From: Sphingomonas sinipercae
Lineage (GTDB): Bacteria > Pseudomonadota > Alphaproteobacteria > Sphingomonadales > Sphingomonadaceae
Direction of reading: 5' to 3'
DNA: 64,000 nt
Assembly: GCF_011302055.1 (NCBI RefSeq)
Contig: NZ_CP049871.1
Location: 950,501 to 1,014,500 of the forward strand
The position numbers and the translations under genes are program-made. Below the pieces are notes generated by a model. The model ran no database searches. It was not told the DNA's origin and worked only from the letters and a program-made list of their open reading frames with translations. This document shows, in pieces, positions 43,359-52,816 of the stretch. Within the stretch, counting starts at the first letter, position 1. Each line of letters begins with the position of its first letter.

Positions 43359-43388
43359 CGTCATTGCCAGCGTAGCGAAGCAATCCAG
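43359..43388. repeat. Dispersed-type imperfect palindrome
   Basis: A 30-nt stretch of the form CGTCATTGCCAGCG...CGAAGCAATCCAG, with ATTGC (43363-43367) pairing with GCAAT (43380-43384). It closely resembles a short dispersed repeat that I recall as common in intergenic regions of alphaproteobacteria. Only one copy was noticed in this window. Confidence 0.45.
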
Positions 43389-43441
43389 CTTCGGGTTCCG
43401 CCCGCGGACCGCTTCATTGCTCACGCGCTTTGCAATGGCGC

Positions 43442-43483
43442 TTGAGAGGCGCGTTGAACAGCCCTACAGTTCCCATTCTGTTC
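43442..43483 (+). promoter_or_regulatory. rmuC promoter with SOS box
   Basis: TTGAGA (43442-43447), a 17-nt spacer and TACAGT (43465-43470) form a promoter-like pair. GTTC-CCATTCT-GTTC (43469-43483) is a perfect GTTC-N7-GTTC LexA site whose first bases overlap the -10 element, the same arrangement as at lexA. This predicts LexA repression of rmuC. Confidence 0.75.
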
Positions 43484-43501
43484 CTCTGGGGATGACCAGC
43501 A

Positions 43502-44848
43502 ATGACCACGGCCCTGATCGTCGCAACCGTCATCGCCGGCGTGGCCGTGGGAATCCTGATCGGCTGGCTTGCCGGAAGCCGCGGCGCCGCGGCGGCCAGG
43601 CACGTCACCGAATCGCTGCGGATGCAGCTCGACGGGGTCACGGCCGAACGCGATGGCGCCCGCGCCAGTTACGATGTTGCCGCGCGTGAACTGGCGACGC
43701 TTCAGGCTGACGCCCGCAATTTCGACCAAAGGATGAAGGACCTCGCCGAATCCCGCGACGCGCTGATCGCGCAATTCCGGGCCGTGGGCGACCAGTTGCT
43801 CGAAAAGGCGCACAAGGATTTCCTCGAAAAGGCGGGCGAGCGCCTCACCAAGGCCGACGAGCAGAGCGAGCAAAAGCTGAAAGCGCTGCTGCAGCCGGTC
43901 GAAACCACGCTCAAGCGCTACGAAGAAGGGCTGCAGCGGGTCGAAAAGGACCGCGTCGACAGTTACGCCGGCCTGCGCGAGCAGGTCGAGCTGGTGCGCG
44001 CTGGGCAGGGCCAGGTCCGCGATGAGACCCGCAACCTCGTCAACGCGCTGCGCTCTTCGCCCAAGGCGCGGGGCCGCTGGGGCGAACAGTCGCTGCGCAA
44101 CGTCCTCACCCAGGCCGGCCTGGTGGAAGGCGTCGATTTCAACATGGAAGTTTCGGTCACGACCGACGAAGGCCGCTTGCGCCCCGACGTGATCGTCAAC
44201 CTGCCGTCCAACCGCAAGCTGGTGATCGACGCCAAATGCTCGCTCAATTCCTTCCTCGAAGCGTGCGAGGAAGTGGACGACGACAAGCGGCTGGCCTGCT
44301 TCCGCGCCCACGTCGCCTCGATGCGCACCCACGTGCAGCAGCTCGGCTCGAAGGCTTACTGGGCGCAGTTCGGCGACGCCGCCGACTATGTCGTCATGTA
44401 CATTCCGGGCGAACACTTTCTCACCGCCGCGCTCGACCAGGATCCGACGCTTTGGGAATGGGCGTTCGAACGCAAGGTGCTGCTTGCGACGCCGACCAAC
44501 CTCGTCGCCATCGCCCGCACCGTCGCGACCGTCTGGAAACAGGAAAAGCTCGCCGCCGAAGCCGGCAAGATCGCCGAATTGGGGCGGGAACTTCACTCCC
44601 GGCTGGCGACGATGGCGGAACATGTCGCTTCGGTCGGCACCAACCTCAGCCGCGCCAACAACGCCTACAACAAGATGGTGGGCAGCCTCGAAAGCCAGGT
44701 GATGACCCAGGCCCGCCGCTTTGAGGATTTCGGCGCCGGCAGTGCCAAGGACATCGCCGAACTGCCGATGGTCGAAGCAAACCCGCGCCCACTGACCAAG
44801 ATGTCGCCCTCAGCCAACGACGACCCGCACTCGATCGCGGCGGAATGA
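43502..44848 (+). CDS. rmuC: DNA recombination protein RmuC
   Basis: A 448-residue membrane-anchored protein: N-terminal helix (about residues 4-24), a coiled-coil segment (about 40-170) and the RmuC nuclease-like domain with the conserved GRWGEQSLRNVLTQAGL and DAKCSLNSFLEA stretches. RmuC limits rearrangements at inverted repeats in E. coli; the biochemical role is unclear. The SOS box upstream links it to DNA damage. Confidence 0.92.
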   Translation: MTTALIVATVIAGVAVGILIGWLAGSRGAAAARHVTESLRMQLDGVTAERDGARASYDVAARELATLQADARNFDQRMKDLAESRDALIAQFRAVGDQLLEKAHKDFLEKAGERLTKADEQSEQKLKALLQPVETTLKRYEEGLQRVEKDRVDSYAGLREQVELVRAGQGQVRDETRNLVNALRSSPKARGRWGEQSLRNVLTQAGLVEGVDFNMEVSVTTDEGRLRPDVIVNLPSNRKLVIDAKCSLNSFLEACEEVDDDKRLACFRAHVASMRTHVQQLGSKAYWAQFGDAADYVVMYIPGEHFLTAALDQDPTLWEWAFERKVLLATPTNLVAIARTVATVWKQEKLAAEAGKIAELGRELHSRLATMAEHVASVGTNLSRANNAYNKMVGSLESQVMTQARRFEDFGAGSAKDIAELPMVEANPRPLTKMSPSANDDPHSIAAE

Positions 44849-44891
44849 ATGGCGCGCTTGTAAAATAGGGTTTCGATTGAGAGGGTCAGGG

Positions 44892-44927
44892 CGGCCGGGC
44901 AGGCCAGGCAGGCCAGGCAGGCCGGGC
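44892..44927. repeat. Four-copy 9-bp tandem repeat
   Basis: Four head-to-tail 9-mers of consensus AGGCCAGGC, the outer two carrying a G for A at position 6 (CGGCCGGGC and AGGCCGGGC). It lies in the 178-nt gap between convergent rmuC and the lipoprotein gene. It may vary in copy number between strains. Confidence 0.85.
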
Positions 44928-44983
44928 TACTCTTTCTCAACTCTCTATCCAAGGCCTTTCGACCGCGCCCCAGCCGCTGTTCT

Positions 44984-45029
44984 TAAAGTCACGAAAAAGC
45001 CGCACGACCGCGTGACTTTAGTGACTTTA
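44984..45029. repeat. 10-bp stem hairpin plus tandem 9-mer between convergent genes
   Basis: TAAAGTCACG (44984-44993) pairs perfectly with CGTGACTTTA (45011-45020) around a 17-nt loop. The right arm is followed at once by a second copy of GTGACTTTA (45021-45029). It could be a terminator for one or both of the converging genes, although neither side has a long T-run, or a protein-binding site. Confidence 0.7.
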
Positions 45030-45371
45030 AAGCCCGCCGCAGCCCCGATGTTGGGTGCCGTCGACGGTCACCTGGACGCTGTCGGGATAGGTCCGGCTGT
45101 TCGCGACGCAGGGGCCGTGGACGATGTTCACGTTGATCCGCGGCGTCTGGTAGATTTCGCCGGCGATGCCGATGATCGCCTGCGGCCTGGGTTGCAACAC
45201 GGGCTGAGCGCCGACGCCGATGTAGGTCACGTTCTTGTCGTCGATGATCAGGTGCCAGGCCGAATCGATGCCCAGCGCATGATAGGGCGCGGGCGGGGGC
45301 GGCGGGTGCGGTCCGCAGGCGCCTGCTGCGGCGAACAGGGGGGCAAGGGCGGCGAGACGCGCGAGCTTCAT
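45027..45371 (-). CDS. Putative lipoprotein of a conserved COG3650-like type
   Basis: A 114-residue exported protein. The signal peptide MKLARLAALAPLFAAAGAC ends in a cysteine that could be lipidated, although the lipobox is poor. A proline run follows, then a beta-rich domain with YQTPRINVNIVHGPCVANSRTY and a terminal VDGTQHRGCGG. This pattern resembles C-terminal modules of uncharacterised proteobacterial envelope proteins. The start at ATG 45371 is chosen for the signal peptide; the longer frame to 45515 overlaps the next gene. Confidence 0.65.
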   Translation of the reverse strand: MKLARLAALAPLFAAAGACGPHPPPPPAPYHALGIDSAWHLIIDDKNVTYIGVGAQPVLQPRPQAIIGIAGEIYQTPRINVNIVHGPCVANSRTYPDSVQVTVDGTQHRGCGGL

Positions 45372-45409
45372 GGCGGGACAAATCGCGGGCGCCGCCGCCG
45401 GTTCCCTGC

Positions 45410-46207
45410 TCATCGCCAACTGCCCTTGACCGCAAACGCCATGACGGCCGCGGCAACCGCTGCGTTGAGGCTGTCGGCACGGCCCGCCATCGGGATTTTC
45501 ACCAGCAGGTCGCACTGCTCTTCATAGGCCGCTGGAAGCCCTTGCTGCTCGTTGCCGATCAGGAGGAAGCAGGGCTGGTCGTATTTGGCGGTAAGATAAT
45601 CGTCGCTGGCCTTCAGGCTGGTGCCGACCAGCTGGCCCGCGCCGCCGCGAAGCCACGGCAGGAACTCTTCCCAGCGCCCCGCTGCCACCCGTTGCGTGAA
45701 GATCGCGCCCATCGACGCGCGCACCGCTTCGACCGAGAAGGGGTCGGCGCAGTCGTCGACCAGGATCAGGCCGCCGGCCCCGACCGCGTCGCCGGTGCGC
45801 AGGATGGTCCCGATATTGCCCGGATCGCGCAGCGCCTGCGCGACGATCCACAAAGGGGCGGCGGCACGGTCGATGCGGTCGAGCGACGTCTCGGGCTGGC
45901 GATAGGCGCCGAGCAGCAGCGGCGGATTATCCTTGCCGCTCATCTTGGTCAGTATGTCCGGCGTGGTTTCGATCGCCTCGCCGCCAGCCGCCTCGGTCGC
46001 GGCAATGATCTCCGCGGCCAGGGGATGCCGAGCGCCCTCGGCGGAGAAAGCGACGATTTCGGGAAGCTGGCCGCTGTCGCGGGCCTCGGCGAGGATGCGC
46101 AGCCCTTCGGCCAGGAACAGACCCTCGGCGCGGCGCGACTTCTTGTCCCGAAGCGAGCGCAGCCGTTTGACGGTCGTGTTGGAAAAGGCAGTGACCTGCC
46201 GCGGCAT
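45410..46207 (-). CDS. SpoU/TrmH family RNA 2'-O-methyltransferase
   Basis: A 265-residue protein with an N-terminal substrate-binding domain and a C-terminal SPOUT knot. The three SpoU motifs are visible: ALRDPGNIGTILRTGDAVGA, LIGNEQQGLP and IPMAGRADSLNAAVAAAV. It methylates a ribose in rRNA or tRNA; the exact target cannot be read from sequence. It follows ptsH by only 4 nt on the same strand, so it may be the last gene of the chvI-ptsH unit. Confidence 0.9.
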   Translation of the reverse strand: MPRQVTAFSNTTVKRLRSLRDKKSRRAEGLFLAEGLRILAEARDSGQLPEIVAFSAEGARHPLAAEIIAATEAAGGEAIETTPDILTKMSGKDNPPLLLGAYRQPETSLDRIDRAAAPLWIVAQALRDPGNIGTILRTGDAVGAGGLILVDDCADPFSVEAVRASMGAIFTQRVAAGRWEEFLPWLRGGAGQLVGTSLKASDDYLTAKYDQPCFLLIGNEQQGLPAAYEEQCDLLVKIPMAGRADSLNAAVAAAVMAFAVKGSWR

Positions 46208-46211
46208 CGGT

Positions 46212-46490
46212 TCAGGCGTCCTCTTCGCCGAACCCGCTTTCGACCAGCGCGGTCATCCGGGCCAGCGCATCCTCTGCGCCTTCGCCCGCGACATGGATGA
46301 TGATCGAATCGCCGAGCGCGGCGCCCAGCATCATCAGTCCCATGATCGATGTGCCGCAGACTCGGTTGCCGTCCTTTTCGACCTCGACGGTGGCGTCGAT
46401 CTCGCTGGCGAGGTTGACGAACTTGGCGCTGGCGCGGGCGTGCAGGCCGCGGCGATTGACGATTCGGACCTCGCGGCTGACGGGGCTCAA
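46212..46490 (-). CDS. ptsH: Phosphocarrier protein HPr
   Basis: PTS phosphocarrier. The phosphorylatable H17 is in NRRGLHARAS, and the regulatory S48 in CGTSIMGLMMLG, the target of HPr kinase. 92 residues. The start is TTG 46490, overlapping the EIIA stop (TTGA). With EIIA, HprK and RapZ but no sugar permease nearby, it acts most likely in regulation rather than uptake. Confidence 0.95.
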   Translation of the reverse strand: MSPVSREVRIVNRRGLHARASAKFVNLASEIDATVEVEKDGNRVCGTSIMGLMMLGAALGDSIIIHVAGEGAEDALARMTALVESGFGEEDA

Positions 46491-46894
46491 GCGGCCGCTT
46501 CCCCGAGAATCTCCGAAGCGACCGAGATATATTTGCGGCCGGCTTCGCGGGCGGCGGCAACGGCGGCGTGGACGCCCATTGCCTTGCGCGCGCCTTCCAG
46601 CCTGATCAGCATCGGCAGGTTAACGCCCGCGATGACCTCCACCGCCTCGGTCTTCATCAGCGAGATAGCGAGGTTCGACGGGGTGCCGCCAAACAGGTCG
46701 GTGAGAATGATCACGCCCTTACCGGCGTCGACGCGCTGGATGGCTTCGGAAATATCCGTTCGCCGCGCTTCCATGTCGTCGTCGGCGTCGATGCAGACCG
46801 CCTCGATCGCCTCCTGCGGGCCGACGACATGTTCCATCGCGGTGATGAACTCCGCCGCCAAGCGGCCATGAGTCACCAGCACCAGTCCAATCAT
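46487..46894 (-). CDS. PTS EIIA component, mannose type
   Basis: A 135-residue EIIA(Man)-fold protein; phospho-acceptor H9 in VTHG and the substrate loop LTDLFGGTPSN are intact. In alphaproteobacteria this stand-alone EIIA (ManX/EI-IIA) takes phosphate from HPr and is thought to act as a regulator. It overlaps ptsH and lies 5 nt after rapZ. Confidence 0.94.
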   Translation of the reverse strand: MIGLVLVTHGRLAAEFITAMEHVVGPQEAIEAVCIDADDDMEARRTDISEAIQRVDAGKGVIILTDLFGGTPSNLAISLMKTEAVEVIAGVNLPMLIRLEGARKAMGVHAAVAAAREAGRKYISVASEILGEAAA

Positions 46895-46899
46895 TTGCC

Positions 46900-47820
46900 T
46901 TAACTCGCTTCGCTCTCATTATCCGACGGGATACCAATTCCGTCTTCGATCCTGTCGTTGGGCAGTGAATCGAGGTCGCGGTGGCGGATGTTGGGGTGGA
47001 AACCCGCCGCTTGCAACCGTTCCGCCATTTCGACGACCGAAGCGACCGATCGATGCCGACCCCCGGTGCAGCCGAACCCGACGCTTAGATAGGTTTTGCC
47101 CGCTCTCCAGTAGCGGGGAATCCATGTCCTGAGAAGCGCTTCGACCCGGTCCATGCTTTCCGTCCAGCCCGGATCCCTGGCGATATAGTCGCGGACCGGC
47201 TGGTCGTTGCCGGTCAGCGGCCGAAGTTCGTCGACCCAGTGCGGGTTCTCAAGGAACCGCATGTCGAACACCAGGTCGGCGGTGCGGGAAATGCCGTGCG
47301 CGAACCCGAAGGACACAAGGGTCAGCACCGGCTGGTCGTTGGCGGTGCCGAAGTGGCGGCGCAGCTCGTCGCGAAGCTCGACGGGGGTCAGTTCGGTCGT
47401 GTCGATCACCCAGTCGGCGCTGTGCCGGAGCGGCGCGGTCAGGCTCCGCTCCCTCGCGATTCCGTCCTCGGCCGGGCGGTCTTCGGCCATCGGATGACGG
47501 CGACGCGTCTTGTCGAACCGGCGGATCAGCTCGGCGCCGGCGCAGTCCAGGTATAGGACCCCGGGCTCGACGTCGGGGATCGATCCGAGCAGGTCATTGG
47601 CCTTGGCCGGGTCGAAGCCGCGGCTTCGCACATCCATGCCGACGGCGATCGGCCGGCGGGTCCGGCGCGCCTCGGCCACGAAGTCCGCGAGCAGCGTGGC
47701 CGGAAGGTTGTCGATGCATTCCCAACCCATGTCTTCAAGCGCGTCGAGCACCGATGACTTGCCGGCGCCGGACATGCCGGTGACGAGCAACAGCCGGGGT
47801 TTGCGGCGGGCCTCGGTCAT
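46900..47820 (-). CDS. rapZ: RNase adapter protein RapZ
   Basis: Nucleotide-binding protein (YvcJ/RapZ family). The Walker A motif is GMSGAGKSS (residues 15-23), and the C-terminal domain has GCTGGRHRSV. In E. coli RapZ guides RNase E to the GlmZ small RNA and senses glucosamine-6-phosphate; in alphaproteobacteria the target is not established. 306 residues. Start ATG 47820 overlaps the hprK stop. Confidence 0.94.
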   Translation of the reverse strand: MTEARRKPRLLLVTGMSGAGKSSVLDALEDMGWECIDNLPATLLADFVAEARRTRRPIAVGMDVRSRGFDPAKANDLLGSIPDVEPGVLYLDCAGAELIRRFDKTRRRHPMAEDRPAEDGIARERSLTAPLRHSADWVIDTTELTPVELRDELRRHFGTANDQPVLTLVSFGFAHGISRTADLVFDMRFLENPHWVDELRPLTGNDQPVRDYIARDPGWTESMDRVEALLRTWIPRYWRAGKTYLSVGFGCTGGRHRSVASVVEMAERLQAAGFHPNIRHRDLDSLPNDRIEDGIGIPSDNESEAS

Positions 47821-48254
47821 CGCAGCCCGAACCGGTCGAGGGCCATCACCGCCTTGGCGGCGGCGGAGGCCGTCGTGGCATCGATCGTCACCAAAGGCAG
47901 CGAGAGGCCAAGGATGACGCGCTGGCGATTGTCGTCCGGCATCCGCTCGATGTCGCCGGCGAGTTCGATGGCGAGGGCCACCGGCACATCACTGGTCGTG
48001 TCCACTTCGACGATTCCGATCCCGCGAATCTCCAGCTTGCCGGCGAGCGAGGGCGGCGCGGATGCAAGCAGCCGGTCGCCGTCGCGGCGGACAATGGTCT
48101 GGTCGTCGCTGACGAGCGAAAATCCGCGGTCGATCAGGCGTAACGCAAGGTCCGACTTGCCGGCCCCGCTCGGCCCGCTGATCAGCAGCGCCCGACCGTC
48201 CAGCGCGACGGTGCTGGCGTGAACGGTCTCGGAAGAAAGGCGCGGCCCAGTCAT
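47817..48254 (-). CDS. hprK: HPr kinase/phosphorylase, short alphaproteobacterial form
   Basis: Phosphorylates HPr on serine. Only the C-terminal kinase domain is present (145 residues), as is normal for alphaproteobacteria, whereas Gram-positive HprK has about 310 residues. Walker A is GPSGAGKS (residues 27-34), SDD follows near residue 50, and the signature LEIRGIGIVEV is intact. The ATG at 48254 overlaps the chvG stop; a GTG one codon earlier is also possible. Confidence 0.93.
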   Translation of the reverse strand: MTGPRLSSETVHASTVALDGRALLISGPSGAGKSDLALRLIDRGFSLVSDDQTIVRRDGDRLLASAPPSLAGKLEIRGIGIVEVDTTSDVPVALAIELAGDIERMPDDNRQRVILGLSLPLVTIDATTASAAAKAVMALDRFGLR

Positions 48255-49792
48255 CACGATTCCATCGCTGGAAGGCTGATGACGAAGCGGGCGCCAGAGG
48301 GCGCGTCGTCGCGGTCAACGACGCCGATCTTCCCGTCATGGCCTTCGACGATGGCTTTGGCGATGGCGAGGCCCAGGCCGGAATGGCGGCCGAAGTCTTC
48401 CGTCTCCGGCCGGATGGAGTGGAAGCGATGGAAAATGGCCTCGCGCTCATCTTCGGGAACGCCGGGCCCCTCGTCGTCGATCCGGATCCGTACCTGCGAT
48501 CCGACCCGGGTGACTGCGATCTCGACCAACCCGCCCGGGGGCGAAAAGCTGATCGCATTGTCGATCAAATTGTCGATCGCCCGCGCCAGCCGGCTGCCGT
48601 CGCCAAGCACGACCGCACTGTCCTTGCGCGGCCTTGCATAAGCGAGCCTGGCATCGCCCTTTTCGCGGCGGCCGTCCCACGCCTGGAACAATTGCTGGAC
48701 GAGCGGGCCGAGGTCGACCGGCTCGAACCGCGCCCGCGCCATCTCCGCATCGGTCCGCGCCGCCTCGCTGATGTCGCTGATCAGCCGGTCGAGCCGGACG
48801 ACGTCGTCGCGGGCCACGCCGATCAGCCGCGAACGCAATTGTTCGTCGTTTACCGTCTCCACCCCGTCGAGCGCCGAGCGAAGCGAAGCGAGCGGGTTCT
48901 TGAGCTCGTGAGTCACGTCGGCGGCGAACGCTTCGATATTGTCGATCCGTTGGCGCAGCGAATGGCTCATGTCGGACACGGCGCGCGCGAGCAGGCCGAT
49001 CTCGTCGCGGCGCGAGGGCAGGCGCGGGACTCGAACTTCCCGGGCGCGGCCAAGCCGAACTCGGTGGGCGGCAAGCGCGATCCGGCGCAGCGGACGGACG
49101 ATGGTCCGCGCCAGGAAGAGGGACAGAAGCACGGACAGCAGGATCGCCAGGGCCATCGCCGCTGCAAGCTCCGCCCGCTTGCCGCGGACGGTTCGGGTCA
49201 GGGTCCGCTCGTTGGCGGTGACCAGCACCGCGCCATCGCGGGCCGGCGCCGCTGCAGTCATCACCGGAGTCAGGTCGGGGGCCTGCCGGATTTCGCCGGT
49301 GACGGTTTTCGTGGCGACTGCCGCGACCGCTTCCGGCCAGGCCGACAAGCGGTCCCTCGGCGGTTCTTCGAAATCGGGCACGGCTTTGGCGCCGACCAGC
49401 GCATTGAACCCGCGGTCGAGCGCGCGCGCGGCCTCCTTGGTCCACCCTTCGGTCGCCGGGTCGCGCAGGCGATAGGTCGGCCCGGTCTGGCTCCAGCTGT
49501 CCTGGACCAGCTTCCCGCTCGAATCGTACAGCCGGATTCGGCTCCGGGTCGATTGGCCGATCGCGGCGACCGTATCGGCTTGCCTATCCGGCGCCGTCGC
49601 ATTGACGACGATGGCGATGATCTGCGCCTCGCGAAGCGTGCGCTGCATCCGCTCCTTGCTGATCCGGTTGCGGAACGCGTCGAGGTAGATGATCCCAAGC
49701 GCAAGCAGCAGCACGGTCAGGATGTTCACCGCCAGGATTCGGTGGGTCAGGGTCCATTGGCCCGACCAGGCGCGAACTTTCTTGCGCTTCAC
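48254..49792 (-). CDS. chvG: Sensor histidine kinase ChvG
   Basis: Membrane sensor of the ChvG/ChvI (ExoS/ChvI) system, which senses acid and envelope stress. Two transmembrane helices (about residues 17-37 and 210-230) flank a periplasmic sensor region; then HAMP, the H-box [10 protein letters not shown] with H295, and a HATPase_c domain with [17 protein letters not shown] and SGLGLAI. 512 residues. Start ATG 49792 overlaps the chvI stop. Confidence 0.95.
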   Translation of the reverse strand: MKRKKVRAWSGQWTLTHRILAVNILTVLLLALGIIYLDAFRNRISKERMQRTLREAQIIAIVVNATAPDRQADTVAAIGQSTRSRIRLYDSSGKLVQDSWSQTGPTYRLRDPATEGWTKEAARALDRGFNALVGAKAVPDFEEPPRDRLSAWPEAVAAVATKTVTGEIRQAPDLTPVMTAAAPARDGAVLVTANERTLTRTVRGKRAELAAAMALAILLSVLLSLFLARTIVRPLRRIALAAHRVRLGRAREVRVPRLPSRRDEIGLLARAVSDMSHSLRQRIDNIEAFAADVTHELKNPLASLRSALDGVETVNDEQLRSRLIGVARDDVVRLDRLISDISEAARTDAEMARARFEPVDLGPLVQQLFQAWDGRREKGDARLAYARPRKDSAVVLGDGSRLARAIDNLIDNAISFSPPGGLVEIAVTRVGSQVRIRIDDEGPGVPEDEREAIFHRFHSIRPETEDFGRHSGLGLAIAKAIVEGHDGKIGVVDRDDAPSGARFVISLPAMES

Positions 49793-50499
49793 TGGTCGCT
49801 GAACTTGTAGCCGACGCCGTACAGCGTCTCGATGGCGTCGAACTGCGGATCGACGGCGCGGAACTTGCGGCGGATTCGCTTGATGTGGCTGTCGATGGTG
49901 CGGTCGTCGACGTAGACGTCTTCCTGGTAGGCGATGTCGAGCAACTGGTTGCGGTTCTTCACCACGCCCGGGCGCTGCGCCAAAGTCTCGAGGATCAGGA
50001 ACTCGGTGACGGTCAGGACCACGTCTTTCCCGTCCCAGACCACCTTGTGCCGGGCCGGATCCATGCTCAGCCGGCCGCGGACCAGAAGCTCCGGCTCCTG
50101 CTCCTCGGAACCTGGCTCAGCGGCGTTCTTGGCGAAATCCTGCCGACGCAGGATGGCGCGAATGCGGGCGATCAGAAGGCGCTGCGAAAACGGCTTGGAG
50201 ATATAATCGTCGGCGCCCATCGCCAGGCCTAGCGCCTCGTCCAGCTCGTCGTCCTTGGACGTCAGGAAGATGACCGGCATCGCGCTGAATTCACGCAGCC
50301 GGCGGAGCAGCTCCATCCCGTCCATGCGCGGCATCTTGATGTCGAAAACGCCAAGGTCCGGCGGGTTGTCGCCGATGGCCTTCAGCGCGGCGGCGCCGTC
50401 CGAATAGACGCGGGTCGAGAAACCTTCGGCCTGGAGCGCGATGGAAACGGAGGTCAGGATGTTCCGGTCGTCATCGACCAGCGCGATCACATGGCTCAT
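49789..50499 (-). CDS. chvI: Response regulator ChvI
   Basis: OmpR-family transcription factor paired with ChvG. The receiver domain has the acidic pocket DDD, phospho-acceptor D53 ([11 protein letters not shown]) and the KPFS lysine; the C-terminal winged helix contains [16 protein letters not shown]. 236 residues. In Agrobacterium and Sinorhizobium, ChvI sits beside pckA and controls it, and the same arrangement is seen here. Confidence 0.95.
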   Translation of the reverse strand: MSHVIALVDDDRNILTSVSIALQAEGFSTRVYSDGAAALKAIGDNPPDLGVFDIKMPRMDGMELLRRLREFSAMPVIFLTSKDDELDEALGLAMGADDYISKPFSQRLLIARIRAILRRQDFAKNAAEPGSEEQEPELLVRGRLSMDPARHKVVWDGKDVVLTVTEFLILETLAQRPGVVKNRNQLLDIAYQEDVYVDDRTIDSHIKRIRRKFRAVDPQFDAIETLYGVGYKFSDQ

Positions 50500-50671
50500 T
50501 CAGACGGTCTCAAGGCGCGGCTTACGCGGGGCACTATAGTGAAACAAGGCTAGAGCCCCGCTTTTGACCCCGCAACTTTTCTGGGGTTATAGGCGCTGTA
50601 TAGCGGATCACGCGGTGGCGCCCGAAAATGGGGTCGCCGCCGCTTGTCTTTTTTACGGGAAGGAAAGCGCG
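50500..50671. promoter_or_regulatory. chvI/pckA divergent regulatory region
   Basis: A 172-nt region between divergent genes. It contains a perfect 10-bp palindrome CACTATAGTG (50532-50541), an inverted repeat ACCCC...GGGGT around 50567-50586, and a TATA...TATA pair (50587-50602). GGGAAGGAAAG (50657-50667) is the ribosome binding site for pckA. No confident -35/-10 pairs were found. The palindrome could be an operator, but which protein binds is unknown. Confidence 0.45.
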
Positions 50672-52312
<1,641 letters not shown>

Positions 52313-52354
52313 TTGCCCGGTCACCGATCGGGCGCCTTGAGTAGGACCCGATCG

Positions 52355-52816
52355 ATGACCAGCTTTCCGATCCGCTATTTCAACGACGCTGCCGAGATCG
52401 AGCATCTCGGCGAAGGGCTGCTGCATTGCCGCCTCGAGCGCAGCGAATGGACGCACGAGGCGCACCTAGGGGCGACGCTCTACCTGCTTGTCCGGCGGCC
52501 TGACATCGACCTCGATGCCGAGCTGCCCGGCCTGATCCGCCGCTTCAACGAGAGCGTTGGCGGAATCAACGACGATACGCAGGGGTACCACGACACGATC
52601 ACCCGCGCGTTCCTGCACGGCGTGCGATTGCATCTCGCCGCTGCGAATGGCGCAGAGCCGCTGCATCGGCTTGCCAACGCGTTGCTCGACAGCCCGATGG
52701 GCAGGCGCGATTGGCCGCTGCGCTTCTGGAGCGAAAGCGTCCTGTTCAGCGTCGAGGCACGGCGCGGGTGGGTAGAGCCCGACCGCGCGCCGCTTCCGCA
52801 GCCTACCGGCCGCTAG
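52355..52816 (+). CDS. Conserved hypothetical protein with WTHEAHL motif
   Basis: A 153-residue, helical, soluble protein. It has SEWTHEAHLGATLYLL near residue 37 and NESVGGINDDTQGYHDTITRAFLHGV near residue 71. I recall similar sequences as an uncharacterised bacterial family. The conserved His residues (THEAH, GYHDT) could bind a metal, but no enzyme class is evident. It begins 42 nt after pckA and its stop shares CTAG with the convergent gene. Confidence 0.7.
   Translation: MTSFPIRYFNDAAEIEHLGEGLLHCRLERSEWTHEAHLGATLYLLVRRPDIDLDAELPGLIRRFNESVGGINDDTQGYHDTITRAFLHGVRLHLAAANGAEPLHRLANALLDSPMGRRDWPLRFWSESVLFSVEARRGWVEPDRAPLPQPTGR

Noticed and set aside
44877-45527. A + strand frame starting with a Gly-Arg-Pro repeat
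   Set aside because: The repeat is the 9-bp tandem array read in frame; the rest is antisense to the lipoprotein and methyltransferase genes.
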